Positions 11,079-22,594 of a DNA stretch of 64,000 bases are shown here, piece after piece. The position numbers and the translations under genes are program-made. The notes under the pieces are model-generated. The model did not search any database, had not been told where the DNA came from, and saw nothing but the letters and a program-made list of their open reading frames with translations. How positions within the stretch are numbered: the stretch's first letter is position 1; each line of letters opens with the position of its first letter. This DNA is from Micromussa lordhowensis (Eukaryota > Cnidaria > Anthozoa > Scleractinia > Lobophylliidae), in contig OZ026603.1 in NCBI GenBank assembly GCA_964020085.1, positions 25,314,181-25,378,180 on the forward strand, given 5' to 3'.

Positions 11079-12655
11079 TTGATCCCACCAAGGAAACCCT
11101 TCAGTCCCTACCCGGGGTTTTTAAGTGAAATGCTCAGTCTGATATTGCAAGAGAACTCGTTTCAATTTAACGGGAAAGATCATCTTCAAACCCATGGAAC
11201 AGCCATGGGCACGAAAATGGCCGTAGCCTTTGCTAACATCTTCATGGCCGAAATAGAAAATTAAAGAAATACTCGGACAGAGCAGCACCAAGCCAGTCTT
11301 TGGAAAATACTTGCGATGACGTCATATCAGCGTGCCAGACGAGCAAAAAGGAAACAGAAGAATTTCTTCTAAAGGCAAACAACTTCCATCCTACTATTAA
11401 ATTCACGGCTTAAATCTCAGAAACAGAAACTACATTCTTGGACACGAAAGTATACAAAGGTGTCAGATTCAACAAGGATTCTATCCTTGAAGTTCGAACA
11501 CATTTCAACCTACAGATTATTCGTGTCACCCATCAGGCGTCGCAAAAGGTTTTATCAAAGGAGAAGCGTTAAGGCTTCTAAGAACAAACTCCTCTGAAAT
11601 CACTTTTGAAGAGAATATTAAGAATTTTTAAACGCGCCTTAAGAATAGAAATTACCCAGCTACTACTGTAGAAAACCACAGAAAGAAGGCGCTAGAACAG
11701 AAAAACAAAAATGCTCGCAAGGAAATACTTCCCTTTGTAACGCAATAGAAGGTTTCACGGTCGCCAACGTCATCTTGGTAGGGGGGCAAACACGGCAAAT
11801 TTTACAGTGAATGTATGGGAAAAATCGTGATTTTGATGCTCGATAACTCGAAGAAGGATGATATTCTGAAATTTCTGTGAATTGCAAACTAAAGATATTA
11901 GCTAAAAGAGTTAACCGATTAAATTTGAAGGACATCGGTTTGCTGAGAAGCGAGAAATCGTCTTTTTAGTTTTTTATACAAATGCTTTTAAATTTTCCCG
12001 CGAATGGCGGCTCCATTTTATAGACAAATATATGAAAATTAAAAATTAAATTTGCGGCTTTCTTTGTAAGAGAACAATTCTCAAATTTGATCGTTTACCT
12101 CTTTTAGCTGGTATTTTTAGTTTGTAATTCATAGAAAATGTAGAATGTCAACCTCCTTCAAGTTATCGAGCATCAAAATCACGATTTTCCCCATACATTC
12201 ACTGTAAATTTTGCCGTGTTTGCTCCACTACCAAGTTGACGTCGGCGACCGTGAAACCTTCTACACCACCCTGCGTTGCCTAACCACCAAAAGATGGATG
12301 GCACCTTAAACAGAACCAACCATATCTGAGGAATATCTTCAAGGAGCCTCCCCTCATTTCATATCGCAAAGGAAAATCTCTAAAAGACACTCTAGTAAGA
12401 GCTAAACTATAAAGGCTTAAAGAACAATCTATTTGCGAACTGCACGAGTCGTGCTGGCCAGTCAACACTTTTAAAAAACTACGTTTATATGTTTCAGTGT
12501 AGATTGAAACTCACCTCTGCTTACTTTGATGATTCTGAATTTATATGAGGAGGCTTATCATCATTTCCAGAAATAACACTTCGTAAAACAGAGCACGGAA
12601 GAAGAACTAAAATCCACGCGGCTCGAAACATTGCATCAAACTAAACTGATAGGTT
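11079..12655 (+). pseudogene. second PLE remnant (RT core onward), split by a MITE
   Basis: 11120-11264 encodes LILQENSFQFNGKDHLQTHG then TAMGTKMAVAFANIFMAEIE, a characteristic PLE RT block. Downstream to 12655 other frames continue weakly (KGKSLKDTLVRAKL-like near 12370-12405). Multiple stops are present. A MITE splits it at 11746-12263. Confidence 0.7.
11746..12263. mobile_element. MITE with long TIRs
   Basis: TAGAAGGTTTCACGG at the left and CCGTGAAACCTTCTA at the right are perfect inverted ends. Inverted homology continues for about 190 bp per side (for example the AATCGTGATTTTGATGCTCG block). The flanking TA is probably the duplicated target. It lies inside the PLE remnant. Confidence 0.8.
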
Positions 12656-12657
12656 AA

Positions 12658-13396
12658 AAAGTGATTCCTCAGTTTTGCATTGCGCATCCCTACGGCGCAC
12701 TATATTCGCGTAATTAGCGCGCGCACAAGAGCGCGTGCTCGTACAAAATGTAAGAGATTTCTCTCAAAGTAAGCTCGATAGCGAAATCAATGCTCCTTTT
12801 CTCTTAAACAAGCATGGTGACCTATAATTTTTTATTACATGAAAATATTGTACATATTATCCTCTTTAATGTTTTAAAAATATAAAAAAAATTCTATATA
12901 ATAAAAAGAACATTACACGTTGGCTCGAAGATATGTTCTCGTGGCAAGAACTATATCTCACTCGTTCGCTGCGCTCACTCGTAAGATATAGTTCTTGCCA
13001 CTCAAACATAAAATCCATATCTTCTCGCCACCGTGTAATATCCTCTATAAATGGGATAAGATTGGCCCATTATATCTCTTAAGAATGGTGACGTATCATT
13101 TTTATTTTATTATTTTTATTATTTTTAATTTCGAAATATGTATTACGACATTCACCACTATATAATATTGTAATTTCATTTTTATAAGTTAGTAACATCT
13201 ATACCTGAAGAAGGCTGGTTTGGCCAGCCGAAATATTGTCTTTAATATATTACGTTGTGTCAGCCTTGCAGTAGTCTTTGACTTCTCACCGTTTTTCATT
13301 TTTATTGTTTTTTTTTTCGAAACAGTGCTTAGTACAAAACTTTCAGGGAAAGTTTCAAAAAAATTAATCGGTAAATTATATTTCTGAGTAATCACC
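12658..13396. mobile_element. second TTAA-flanked non-autonomous element
   Basis: TTAA at 12654-12657 and 13397-13400 flank ends reading AAAGTGATTCCTCAG and CTGAGTAATCACC. The first 170 bases match 5229-5390 (TTTTGCATTGCGCAT and the CGCGCGCACAAGAGCG region). It contains the foldback at 12905-13062 and a hairpin motif near 13203. Confidence 0.6.
12905..13062. repeat. foldback MITE
   Basis: ATTACACGTTGGC-GAAGATAT on the left pairs with ATATCTTCTCGCCACCGTGTAAT on the right. Inner arms around GGCAAGAACTATATCT and AGATATAGTTCTTGCC meet at a CACTCGTTCGCTGCGCTCACTCG centre. Confidence 0.75.
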
Positions 13397-13633
13397 TTAA
13401 GTGAATAATAAAAAAGAAATGTCAGGATTGAGCATTTCAACAAAGAACGAAAAATCAATCCACAGTCCCATGCTTCCCCGCCATTCCATAATTCTTTGGG
13501 GATCATTTCGGGGTCAACGAGAAGAAAAGTGGGGATCATTTCGGGGTCGGGATCATTTCGGGGTCGATTTGGGGATCATTTCAGGGTTGGGGATCATTTC
13601 GGGGTCGGGATCATTTCGGGGGCTGTACAGATT

Positions 13634-14160
13634 CCTTCTCAGGAAAATCTAGCTACTCTAAATGTGCTGCGAGAACGACTTGAAAAATTGTATGAAGAAA
13701 AGGTTAAAGGTGAATTAGTGAGACTTTGACATGAGCAGGGCGAAAAGAACTCCAAATAGTTTTTTTTTTTTCAACTTGGAAAAAAGAAATCGTACAAAAA
13801 AGCATATTCGGAAACTTCGAATGAGTAGAGTAATTAAAACTGATCATTTTGAAACTTTGGATGCTGGTAAGACGTTTTATGAGAACCTTTACAAATCCAA
13901 GCGGAACAGCTGGCCAAAAAACTTTCAAATTTGAAGACTTGCCAACGCCGACTCTTTCGCATGAACGCAAAGAGAAAGGTGAGGGAACGATTAGCTTGGA
14001 GGTATGTATGGCAAGAAAAAACAAACACTTACACGAGAACTTGAGAGAACTTGTATAATGTAGTCTAATGTAGAATGATAGAATGTGCTGAATTATTGTA
14101 ACATAATCCTGTTCCATTTGAAATAAAGAGTGTATCATTGGTTGATACTTACCTTTGGTT
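13634..14160 (+). pseudogene. LINE fragment (linker before the RT)
   Basis: Frames around 13640-13930 read LATLNVLRERLEKLYEEKVKG, then EKRNRTKKHIRKLRMSRVIKTD and HFETLDAGKTFYENLYKSK, resembling the endonuclease-to-RT linker of LINE ORF2. It continues the LINE cut at 7439. The RT is absent. The arm-2 equivalent is 53563-54015. Confidence 0.6.
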
Positions 14161-15986
14161 CCGCTCGTATTTGCGATAGTGTGTATAAGAGAAATGGTTA
14201 AAAAGGGGCTAATTGACTGCTAATGAGTGTAATTGATTTCATCATTATATATTCAAAAGTTAATTTGAGCTGTCCTCGAGAAACTGACTAAACAAACAAG
14301 TAAGTGACTGTCAGTGTTGTCTCCACAAATGATGAGAAAGAAATCTCGAAATGTAAACATTTTGAGAAATATCTGTTGACCTGAAACTGTTTTAAAAGAA
14401 AAGCGTTGTTATGAGTTTTATTACTTTGCTTACAGGTTATCGTTACAATACAAATATTTTGCGATTTTTATAACATGGCAAACTAGTTTTAGGAGTTTAT
14501 GTCATGGCATTGCAGAATGCCAGAGAACAAGACAATGACGTCATTAATTCACTAGCTTAAAATTTCAGCGTGTAAACACAATTTATTATTCATGCAAAAC
14601 ACGGGTTTAAAAGTCTGAAAACCCAAAACTCCCGTGCTGCATATTAATTCAGCCGCGTACATATGCATTGCATTCTTAAACTAGTGAGTCGTTGACGTCA
14701 TTTTCTCTTCGACAAAGCTCTTTCAAGATTTTAAAGTTAGTAATGGTGGAAGAATAAGTAAGAAAATTCCAGTTAAAATAAACAGGTGTCTTTTTAAAAT
14801 CAGAACTTAAAACTTGGGTCAGTTAGTGTTTCAGTTTAGTTCACATAGTTTTGAAATCCAAAGAAAAAAATAATTGTTTTTTTGGTCGTAGTAGCACTTT
14901 AAACGATATTCCAAGTATTCCAACAGACGATTTTCCCTTAATTAAAACAAACGATTCTAGACCGTCCAAACGAGCGATCTCATGACCTCATTCTATCATC
15001 AGAAAGATAACAGGTGAAAAGCGAGGAGCACCACAAGAAGTTTGGGTGCAGAGTGAAGGAATAGAAGTTCTTTGCAAGTACTTCGCCTATGGACCGTAGA
15101 AATCCGAGCCAAGAGTTCGTTAAGAGTGAACTATGCAATAAATTCTTTTTGACTGCAATCATTTGGCAAATAAAAAATCATCTGTTACCGCACTGTTTTT
15201 GCGTTGTTTTATTTTCTATTTCAGGACAATTTCCAAGGATAAGTCTCAGGGATTTATACTCGGAAGGCTGATATAACGAACGTTTTCTTGCGTTACGAGT
15301 TTAGAGGGAGGGCGTATTCGGAACGCTTCTTTTCCGAATTTTACGGTATTTACCCCAACCATAATAATAAGCAGATAGATTTAGATAGCAGTGATATTTT
15401 ACAATTTTTATTACATGGATGAATGTTTTAGAAGTTCATGTTACAACATTGCCGAGTAGTGTAGAGAATGAGCAGAGTACATAGTAGGAAATATAACGTT
15501 TCTATACGTGCTGTTTCCATGACATGTTTTATAAATGACGACATTCATAATTTCAGCGGCCTCATATTTTAGTTGCTTTTCCATAAACCCTTGTTACATG
15601 TATTTATGCGAAGAAGCACTAAGGAGATTTAAGCCAAATCGCGATTAATTACATATGACAAGGGTTGCCAAAAGGACTTTGAGAATTTCTATGTTGCGTG
15701 ACAAAACAAGATACAGTAATCACTAATCTGACAAATAATGAGTAAGCTTATTTAGGTAGCACTTTAGCTTCTGCTGTTTTGATTGTAACAGCTACAGATA
15801 AAGTAAAAGCTTCTAATGAACCCTTCTGGAGTAATGAGTTCTACAAAAAAGGGCAGTGTACACAGTACTTTATAGTCAACTTAATTTTCATCAAACGCGA
15901 AAAAATCCACATTTTATTTTACGTTTCCTCGCTTATAGAATTATCCTAGTGAGTCGAGGGATATTCTGATTTCGAATTTTCGTTTC

Positions 15987-18900
15987 GTTTCGTTCCTTCG
16001 TTCCTTCCTTCCTTCGTTCCTTCCTTCCTTCGTTCCTTTCTTCCTTCGTTCCTTCCTTCCTTCGTTCCTTCCTTCCTTCGTTCCTTCGTTCCTTCGTTCC
16101 TTCGTTCCTTCGTTCCTTCGTTCCTTCGTTCCTTCGTTCCTTCGTTCCTTCGTTCCTTCGTTCCTTCGTTCCTTCGCTCCTTCGCTCCTTCGATCCTTCG
16201 CTCCTTCGCTCCTTCGCTCCTTCGCTCCTTCGCTCCTTCGCTCCTTCGCTCCTTCGCTCCTTCGCTCCTTCGCTCCTTCGCTCCTTCGCTCCTTCGCTCC
16301 TTCGCTCCTTCGCTCCTTCGCTCCTTCGCTCCTTCGCTCCTTCGCTCCTTCGCTCCTTCGCTCCTTCGCTCCTTCGCTCCTTCGCTCCTTCGCTCCTTCG
16401 CTCCTTCGCTCCTTCGCTCCTTCGCTCCTTCGCTCCTTCGCTCCTTCGCTCCTTCGCTCCTTCGCTCCTTCGCTCCTTCGCTCCTTCGCTCCTTCGCTCC
16501 TTCGCTCCTTCGCTCCTTCGCTCCTTCGCTCCTTCGCTCCTTCGCTCCTTCGCTCCTTCGCTCCTTCGCTCCTTCGCTCCTTCGCTCCTTCGCTCCTTCG
16601 CTCCTTCGCTCCTTCGCTCCTTCGCTCCTTCGCTCCTTCGCTCCTTCGCTCCTTCGCTCCTTCGCTCCTTCGCTCCTTCGCTCCTTCGCTCCTTCGCTCC
16701 TTCGCTCCTTCGCTCCTTCGCTCCTTCCCTCCTTCGCTCCTTCGCTCCTTCGCTCCTTCCCTCCTTCGCTCCTTCCCTCCTTCGCTCCTTCGCTCCTTCG
16801 CTCCTTCGCTCCTTCGCTCCTTCGCTCCTTCGCTCCTTCGCTCCTTCGCTCCTTCGCTCCTTCGCTCCTTCGCTCCTTCGCTCCTTCGCTCCTTCGCTCC
16901 TTCGCTCCTTCGCTCCTTCGCTCCTTCGCTCCTTCCTTCCTTCGTTCCTTCGTTCCTTCGTTCCTTCGTTCCTTCGTTCCTTCGTTCCTTCCTTCTTTCG
17001 TTCCATCCTTCCTTCCTTCCTTCCTTCCTTCCTTCCTTCGTTCCTTCGTTCCTTCCTTCCTTCGTTCCTTCCTTCCTTCGTTCCTTCCTTCCTTCGTTCC
17101 TTCCTTCCTTCGTTCCTTCCTTTCTTCGTTCCTTCCTTCCTTCCTTCGTTCCTTCCTTCCTTCGTTCCTTCGTTCCTTCGTTCCTTCGTTCCTTCGTTCC
17201 TTCGTTCCTTCGTTCCTTCGTTCCTTCGTTCCTTCGTTCCTTCGTTCCTTCGTTCCTTCGTTCCTTCGTTCCTTCGTTCCTTCGTTCCTTCGTTCCTTCG
17301 TTCCTTCGTTCCTTCGTTCCTTCGTTCCTTCGTTCCTTCGTTCCTTCGTTCCTTCGTTCCTTCGTTCCTTCGTTCCTTCGTTCCTTCGTTCCTTCGTTCC
17401 TTCGTTCCTTCGTTCCTTCGTTCCTTCGTTCCTTCGTTCCTTCGCTCCTTCGCTCCTTCGCTCCTTCGCTCCTTCGTTCCTTCGTTCCTTCGTTCCTTCG
17501 TTCCTTCGCTCCTTCGCTCCTTCGCTCCTTCGCTCCTTCGCTCCTTCGCTCCTTCGCTCCTTCGCTCCTTCGCTCCTTCGCTCCTTCGCTCCTTCGCTCC
17601 TTCGCTCCTTCGCTCCTTCGCTCCTTCGCTCCTTCGCTCCTTCGCTCCTTCGCTCCTTCGCTCCTTCGCTCCTTCGCTCCTTCGCTCCTTCGCTCCTTCG
17701 CTCCTTCGCTCCTTCGCTCCTTCGCTCCTTCGCTCCTTCGCTCCTTCGCTCCTTCGCTCCTTCGCTCCTTCGCTCCTTCGCTCCTTCGCTCCTTCGCTCC
17801 TTCGCTCCTTCGCTCCTTCGCTCCTTCGCTCCTTCGCTCCTTCGCTCCTTCGCTCCTTCGCTCCTTCGCTCCTTCGCTCCTTCGCTCCTTCGCTCCTTCG
17901 CTCCTTCGCTCCTTCGCTCCTTCGCTCCTTCCCTCCTTCCCTCCTTCGCTCCTTCGCTCCTTCGCTCCTTCGCTCCTTCGCTCCTTCGCTCCTTCGCTCC
18001 TTCGCTCCTTCCTTCCTTCCTTCCTTCGTTCCTTCGTTCCTTCGTTCCTTCCTTCCTTCCTTCTTTCGTTCATTCGTTCCTTTGTTCCTTCCTTCCTTCG
18101 TTCCTTCCTTCCTTCGTTCCTTCCTTCCTTCGTTCCTTCCTTCCTTCGTTCCTTCCTTCCTTCGTTCCTTCCTTCTTCGTTCCTTCGTTCCTTCGTTCCT
18201 TCGTTCCTTCATTCCTTCGTTCCTTCGTTCCTTCGTTCCTTCGTTCCTTCGTTCCTTCGTTCCTTCGCTCCTTCGTTCCTTCGTTCCTTCGTTCCTTCGT
18301 TCCTTCGTTCCTTCGTTCCTTCGTTCCTTCGTTCCTTCGTTCCTTCGTTCCTTCGTTCCTTCGTTCCTTCGTTCCTTCGTTCCTTCGTTCCTTCGTTCCT
18401 TCGTTCCTTCGTTCCTTCGTTCCTTCGTTCCTTCGTTCCTTCGTTCCTTCGTTCCTTCGTTCCTTCGTTCCTTCGTTCCTTCGTTCCTTCGTTCCTTCGT
18501 TCCTTCGTTCCTTCGTTCCTTCGTTCCTTCGTTCCTTCGTTCCTTCGTTCCTTCGTTCCTTCGTTCCTTCGTTCCTTCGTTCCTTCGTTCCTTCGTTCCT
18601 TCGTTCCTTCGTTCCTTCGTTCCTTCGTTCCTTCGTTCCTTCGTTCCTTCGTTCCTTCGTTCCTTCGTTCCTTCGTTCCTTCGTTCCTTCGTTCCTTCGT
18701 TCCTTCGTTCCTTCGTTCCTTCGTTCCTTCGTTCCTTCGTTCCTTCGTTCCTTCGTTCCTTCGTTCCTTCGTTCCTTCGTTCCTTCGTTCCTTCGTTCCT
18801 TCGTTCCTTCGTTCCTTCGTTCCTTCGTTCCTTCGTTCCTTCGTTCCTTCGTTCCTTCGTTCCTTCGTTCCTTCGTTCCTTCGTTCCTTCGTTCCTTCGT

Positions 18901-19057
18901 TCCTTCGTTCCTTCGTTCCTTCGTTCCTTCGTTCCTTCGTTCCTTCGTTCCTTCGTTCCTTCGTTCCTTCGTTCCTTCGTTCCTTCGTTCCTTCGTTCCT
19001 TCGTTCCTTCGTTCCTTCGTTCCTTCGTTCCTTCGTTCCTTCGTTCCTTCGTTCATT
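15987..19057 (+). repeat. octanucleotide satellite, arm 1 (TTCCTTCG / CTCCTTCG / TTCCTTCC)
   Basis: About 3.07 kb of near-perfect 8-bp repeats in homogeneous blocks. Mixed TTCCTTCC/TTCCTTCG, pure TTCCTTCG and pure CTCCTTCG blocks recur in that order: about 15987-16080, 16080-16175, 16176-16930; 16930-17160, 17160-17443, 17443-18010; 18010-18180, 18180-19057. Because 8 is not a multiple of 3 and no stop arises, every frame on one strand stays open for hundreds of codons (ERRNEGTK or ERRSEGAK peptides). These are not genes. Confidence 0.97.
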
Positions 19058-19326
19058 CCTGATGCTGGAGCGGACCCCAAACCCACCAAAATGAAGCGCT
19101 TTCTCGCAAAACAAATGATGCGAGTCTTTGTGCAGTGGAGAGTGAAGAAACAAAAATAAACAAACAATAATAAAATATGGTCCATCATCTAAAATATCCA
19201 TGATTGATTGATTGATTTCCATCAAAAAACAAATGTCAAAGCTCGCTGTCCGAATTATTTCAGCCTGCAGCGGTTGTAAACCAATCAGCGGTTGATTGTG
19301 AGGTCTCTATGAGTAGTTAATCAGTT

Positions 19327-19415
19327 GCAAGTTGGCGAAATGGTAAGATTTCAGTCTTGGCGCAATAATTTAAGATGCGGTAATCTGAAGGTCGCGGGCT
19401 CGAGACCTAGTGTGG
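19327..19415 (+). repeat. tRNA-derived (pol III promoter-like) segment, arm 1
   Basis: TTGGCGAAATGGTAAG resembles a tRNA D-arm/A box, and GCGGGCTCGAGACC about 60 bases later a T-arm/B box. Arm 2 has the same segment inverted at 49978-50068, with the better B box GGGCTCGAATCC. Acceptor pairing is poor, so a SINE head or tRNA relic is likelier than a working tRNA. Confidence 0.45.
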
Positions 19416-20325
19416 AATTTTCGTTTTCTTTCGACATTATTAACGTGTACTTTGCGTTTACATAAGCAGTGGAAAATAAAAATGTTCCAGTCTTAATAGT
19501 AACGTAATAAGTTAAGAAAATAAGCCAATCTGGAGATTTGAATTGCAGAAGGAAAACACTTTCGAAAGTGAAACCCTCGCTCATGAATTTTGGCAACGCT
19601 TTGGGTAAAAGCTGTCAGAGCAAACGATGAATCGAATTATTCGCCCATCGGATTATTTGCATATCAAATAGTCTTCAATTTGGGAACACTTCAGCTCTAC
19701 TCTAAGCGAGAAAGATCAGTTCATTGCTCTCGGAGCCAATATCGGGCTCTCACGCTAAATAAACTGGTTACCAGAATAACTACAAAAAACGTTTACAACC
19801 CATCGACTGACTGACTGACGGAAGGAGTGTGCGAACGAACGAAATATTTTTTCCCCAAACAACTGCTATAAACTCTTTCTACCTACGCTATCACTCTTTA
19901 AGAATGATACTAAGCATTTTCGTCTGTACCTCGATTGTAGGTAAGAAATATTTATCTTAAACTTGAGTTTACAATTGATTAAGCCTTTTAGAGTGGGTTG
20001 TTGTTTTTTGTTTCGAATGTCCGCTTAATGATGAAGGGGATGATGTTAAGACTTCTTCCTTTTAGTAACGACTTCCTGCAACACCGATGCCAAAATCGTG
20101 TTACCGGCAAATTTCTATTCTCTTTTTGTGGTCCTTGATCGTGTTTACAAATGTCTTTTAAATTGCTTTCCTATTAGAATGTATGTAGTTACTTATCGAC
20201 GTGAAGGTCTTTCATCATTTTTTTTTTATCTGCAGTGTGTCATTATTGTGTTAGACAAATTAATGAAAACGAAACTCCGCCAGCCACTCACTCCGCAGGG
20301 ATCGATGATTATATATAATATATAT

Positions 20326-20394
20326 ATATATTTTTTGTTTTGGTGGAGAGGGGGGGGGGGGTGTTGGGGGGTGGAGTATGGGGAAAATTTCCCT
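20326..20394 (+). other. G-run tract with G-quadruplex potential
   Basis: After a TA-rich run, 12 consecutive G are followed by TGTT, six G, a GGAGTAT spacer and GGGG. Four G-tracts of at least three lie within about 45 bases. Non-coding. Confidence 0.6.
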
Positions 20395-20939
20395 GCTGAT
20401 AAGGTAATCACATAGCGCACAGATGCAAGGGAATGCTGACTTATTGAACGCGTACCTTCACTGAAGAATCTTTGTTGACCGGAGTGCTGTTGTAAGATGT
20501 TTGCGTAAGTCGTCATTTGGCTTAAAAGTACGGTATTTTTAAACTCAGACTTCGCGTCAGCTACAAGTTCCTGCCGCCGTATGCGTCATGCAGAGACTTG
20601 AAACAATTCCACGCAACAAATTTCCGTTTTATTTGTTTTCAGTAGCATATATAGAGAATGTGCCGTACACTGTACTTAGTATGCTTAGCATACCGTCTTA
20701 GTATGTATAGTAAGAGTAACGATTATTATTTTATTATTACCGATATCGTGAAAGTGTTTTTCATCACTGTTCTCCAGCGCATAAATAGTGCAGAGATATC
20801 TTAAATCATTGTTCCATTACTTTTCTGTCAGACAATATCATCTAAAATTATTTTGAAGGATATCATTTTTGGCGCACGGTAATTTTACTTTACGTTTTTC
20901 CTATGTTTTTTTGTTATACTTCATATTGCAGTTGCGTGT

Positions 20940-21070
20940 TAGCGCTAATGTTGGCAAATAACTTCCCGAGTGGCTGAAGCGTTACCTTTAAGTTGAATCT
21001 GACTCGGGTCTTTCGTTATTTTGCTTTTGATCAGTTTACTGGAACTTCGCACGCGCCAAATCATCTTGGG
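20940..21070 (+). promoter_or_regulatory. conserved upstream region of the signal-peptide exon
   Basis: The 130 bases before the ATG are well conserved between arms (reverse complement of about 47261-47400), including AATAACTTCCCGAGTGGCTG, TTTAAGTTGAATCTGAC and CTTCGCACGCGCCA. The conservation exceeds that of the intron beyond the exon, which suggests promoter or 5' UTR function. No clear TATA box was recognised. Confidence 0.5.
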
Positions 21071-21146
21071 ATGGAGAGAATATCCTTTACGTTCACGATA
21101 GTTGTCCTTGTCCTGCTTTTCAGTTTAGCCGAACAAAGGAATGTTG
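21071..21146 (+). CDS. first exon (signal peptide) of a receptor-family gene, gene E
   Basis: ATG at 21071 opens a 25-codon exon (MERISFTFTIVVLVLLFSLA, then EQRNV) ending in phase 1 before a consensus donor GTGAGTAG. It has a basic N-terminus, a hydrophobic core and a small residue before the likely cleavage point: a secretory signal. It is the inverted paralogue of 47182-47260. No matching downstream plus-strand CTLD exon was found before the gap or before the opposing gene's 3' end, so it may be an orphan left by the inverted duplication. Confidence 0.65.
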
Positions 21147-21889
21147 GTGAGTAGATATTTGATCTTTATTTCACCAAATTTGATGTATCTTAATTTGTTT
21201 ACGGAACTCAGTGTCACTTTGGTGCCAATGTTGTTTCCACGCTAACTTTGCAGACCGTGATAATTTGAGGAAAAGAGGAGCAATTTTGTAATGAAATTTG
21301 AAAAAGAAAACGATTCGGAAACACCAAAAACGAAAAGCCAGAAGAGTTTACATTGGTTTGTGGTAGCCGAAAGAGAAGTAAATAGAGGAACATTTTATCG
21401 AACCCGACCCCGGCTTAACCCTTTTCAGACCGGGATTCTTCGCTCCAACAGCATGCATGGATCCTCCATTTTCGATTTCTTGATTGCCTAAGTCAGTAAA
21501 CGATCCGAAATGACTCAAATTGATTATCAGTAATATAAATCATTTAAATAATCCTGAGAAACCCTACAAGTTCCGTTTTAAAAGCTAGAATGTTACACAT
21601 TTAGAAAAATATGCCTAACAAATAAATGCTGCCATGGAAGCGTCAAGTTAGATGAAAGTGGCTATGAGCCACTCAACTTGGAAAGTAGATCGTCTGTAAA
21701 TAGTGACAATTTTGATGCCACTGACTTGAGGTTTTAATCCATAGGTCAAGTTGAAGTTAAAGCTCACTGGCAAAACGTAATTCGAATTCTCTTTTTCATT
21801 CCTATGTTTTTCGTTCTTTATTTTCCCAGACGATATCAATATTTTTTTTTCTTTCTTTGTTACCTTTTGAGAGAAAAAAAATTTTCCAA

Positions 21890-22000
21890 CGTAGAGTCAT
21901 GATACCACAAGGAGAGCACCGCGTCTCAATTAATCCCTGTTCAGCTGGGTTTATGCTTGGATGGGTTACCAAATACGAATACCCTGTTGTTACAATAGTC
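21890..22000 (+). pseudogene. 5S rRNA-like segment
   Basis: Ordered matches to 5S rRNA: CATGATACCAC, then CACCGCGTCTC, then TTATGCTTGGATGGGTTACC followed by GAATACCCTGTTGT. The last block corresponds to the strongly conserved 3' half (CTTGGATGGG, ACC, GAATAC). Many substitutions, so a 5S pseudogene or a 5S-derived SINE head. Judged by eye only. Confidence 0.4.
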
Positions 22001-22249
22001 ATTGTTTTTGTCCATCACTTGTGTTATGCGATCAGTTCGAGTTATCAAGGCTCTCGTATTACCAGTTTTTGTACTCTTGGACTTGACGAAGATTAAAGCG
22101 TGCAATAGAAATTATGTGTGTCCTGTTCGCTTGAAACAGTCTTTTTTGTCAACAAGTTTGTTCCAATTATTTCGCCATGTCTGTATTCATCTTTGAAGCA
22201 TTTATTTACAATACTATATAAATAATAGCAATACGCTTCGTTCGAATTC

Positions 22250-22449
22250 NNNNNNNNNNNNNNNNNNNNNNNNNNNNNNNNNNNNNNNNNNNNNNNNNNN
22301 NNNNNNNNNNNNNNNNNNNNNNNNNNNNNNNNNNNNNNNNNNNNNNNNNNNNNNNNNNNNNNNNNNNNNNNNNNNNNNNNNNNNNNNNNNNNNNNNNNNN
22401 NNNNNNNNNNNNNNNNNNNNNNNNNNNNNNNNNNNNNNNNNNNNNNNNN
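22250..22449. other. assembly gap (200 N)
   Basis: A run of exactly 200 N, a conventional placeholder length, so the true distance is unknown. Exons of the genes on either side could be hidden here. Confidence 1.
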
Positions 22450-22594
22450 CGCAAGCCTAATTTTTCCCTGTGACTTTGTAAGTTGGTAAACCCTGTGCAC
22501 GGTTATCTGTTGAAAAATCCACATTCCTGTATGGCCCGCCCGCCTGCTTTTTGCAGGGGCATGTCACGGACAGTAAACTGGTATCGTTACTAAT

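Larger units (their letters stand above)
7440..13629 (-). mobile_element. Ginger-like DNA transposon, 6190 bp
   Basis: The termini are inverted: TGTACAGCCCCCGAAATG at 7440 and CATTTCGGGGGCTGTACA ending at 13629, within 174-bp TIRs. GATT is duplicated at 7436-7439 and 13630-13633, and arm 2 has one GATT in the uninterrupted LINE (AAAGATTCCTTCTC, near 53970). Inside is an RVE-type integrase next to a Ulp1-OTU protease, the gene pair described for Ginger1, whose TSD is also 4 bp. The right part holds younger insertions (11079-13400). Every large ORF has at least one frameshift, so this copy is probably inactive. Confidence 0.85.
1688..21146 (+). repeat. arm 1 of a large diverged inverted duplication
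   Basis: The non-inserted sequence matches, in reverse complement, 47182-57875. Anchors in order are the TCTATTTACAATAATAATC block near 1720, the foldback at 2032, the tail exons at 3033-4640, the LINE fragments at 4680-5228, 7033-7439 and 13634-14160, the octamer satellite, the tRNA-like segment at 19327 and the signal-peptide exon at 21071. Length differs from arm 2 (about 19.5 against 10.7 kb), mainly through the insertions at 5229-7028 and 7440-13629 and a longer satellite. Divergence looks like several percent outside indels. Confidence 0.85.

Noticed and set aside
15987..19057. Possible CRISPR-like array
   Set aside because: No spacers; pure short tandem units in a eukaryotic context.
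15933..19225. Very long open frames (up to 759 codons) with ERRNEGTK/ERRSEGAK peptides
   Set aside because: Product of a stop-free 8-bp satellite read in all frames; no splice sites, start context or domain.
22093..22524. 143-aa ORF
   Set aside because: Consists largely of the N gap.
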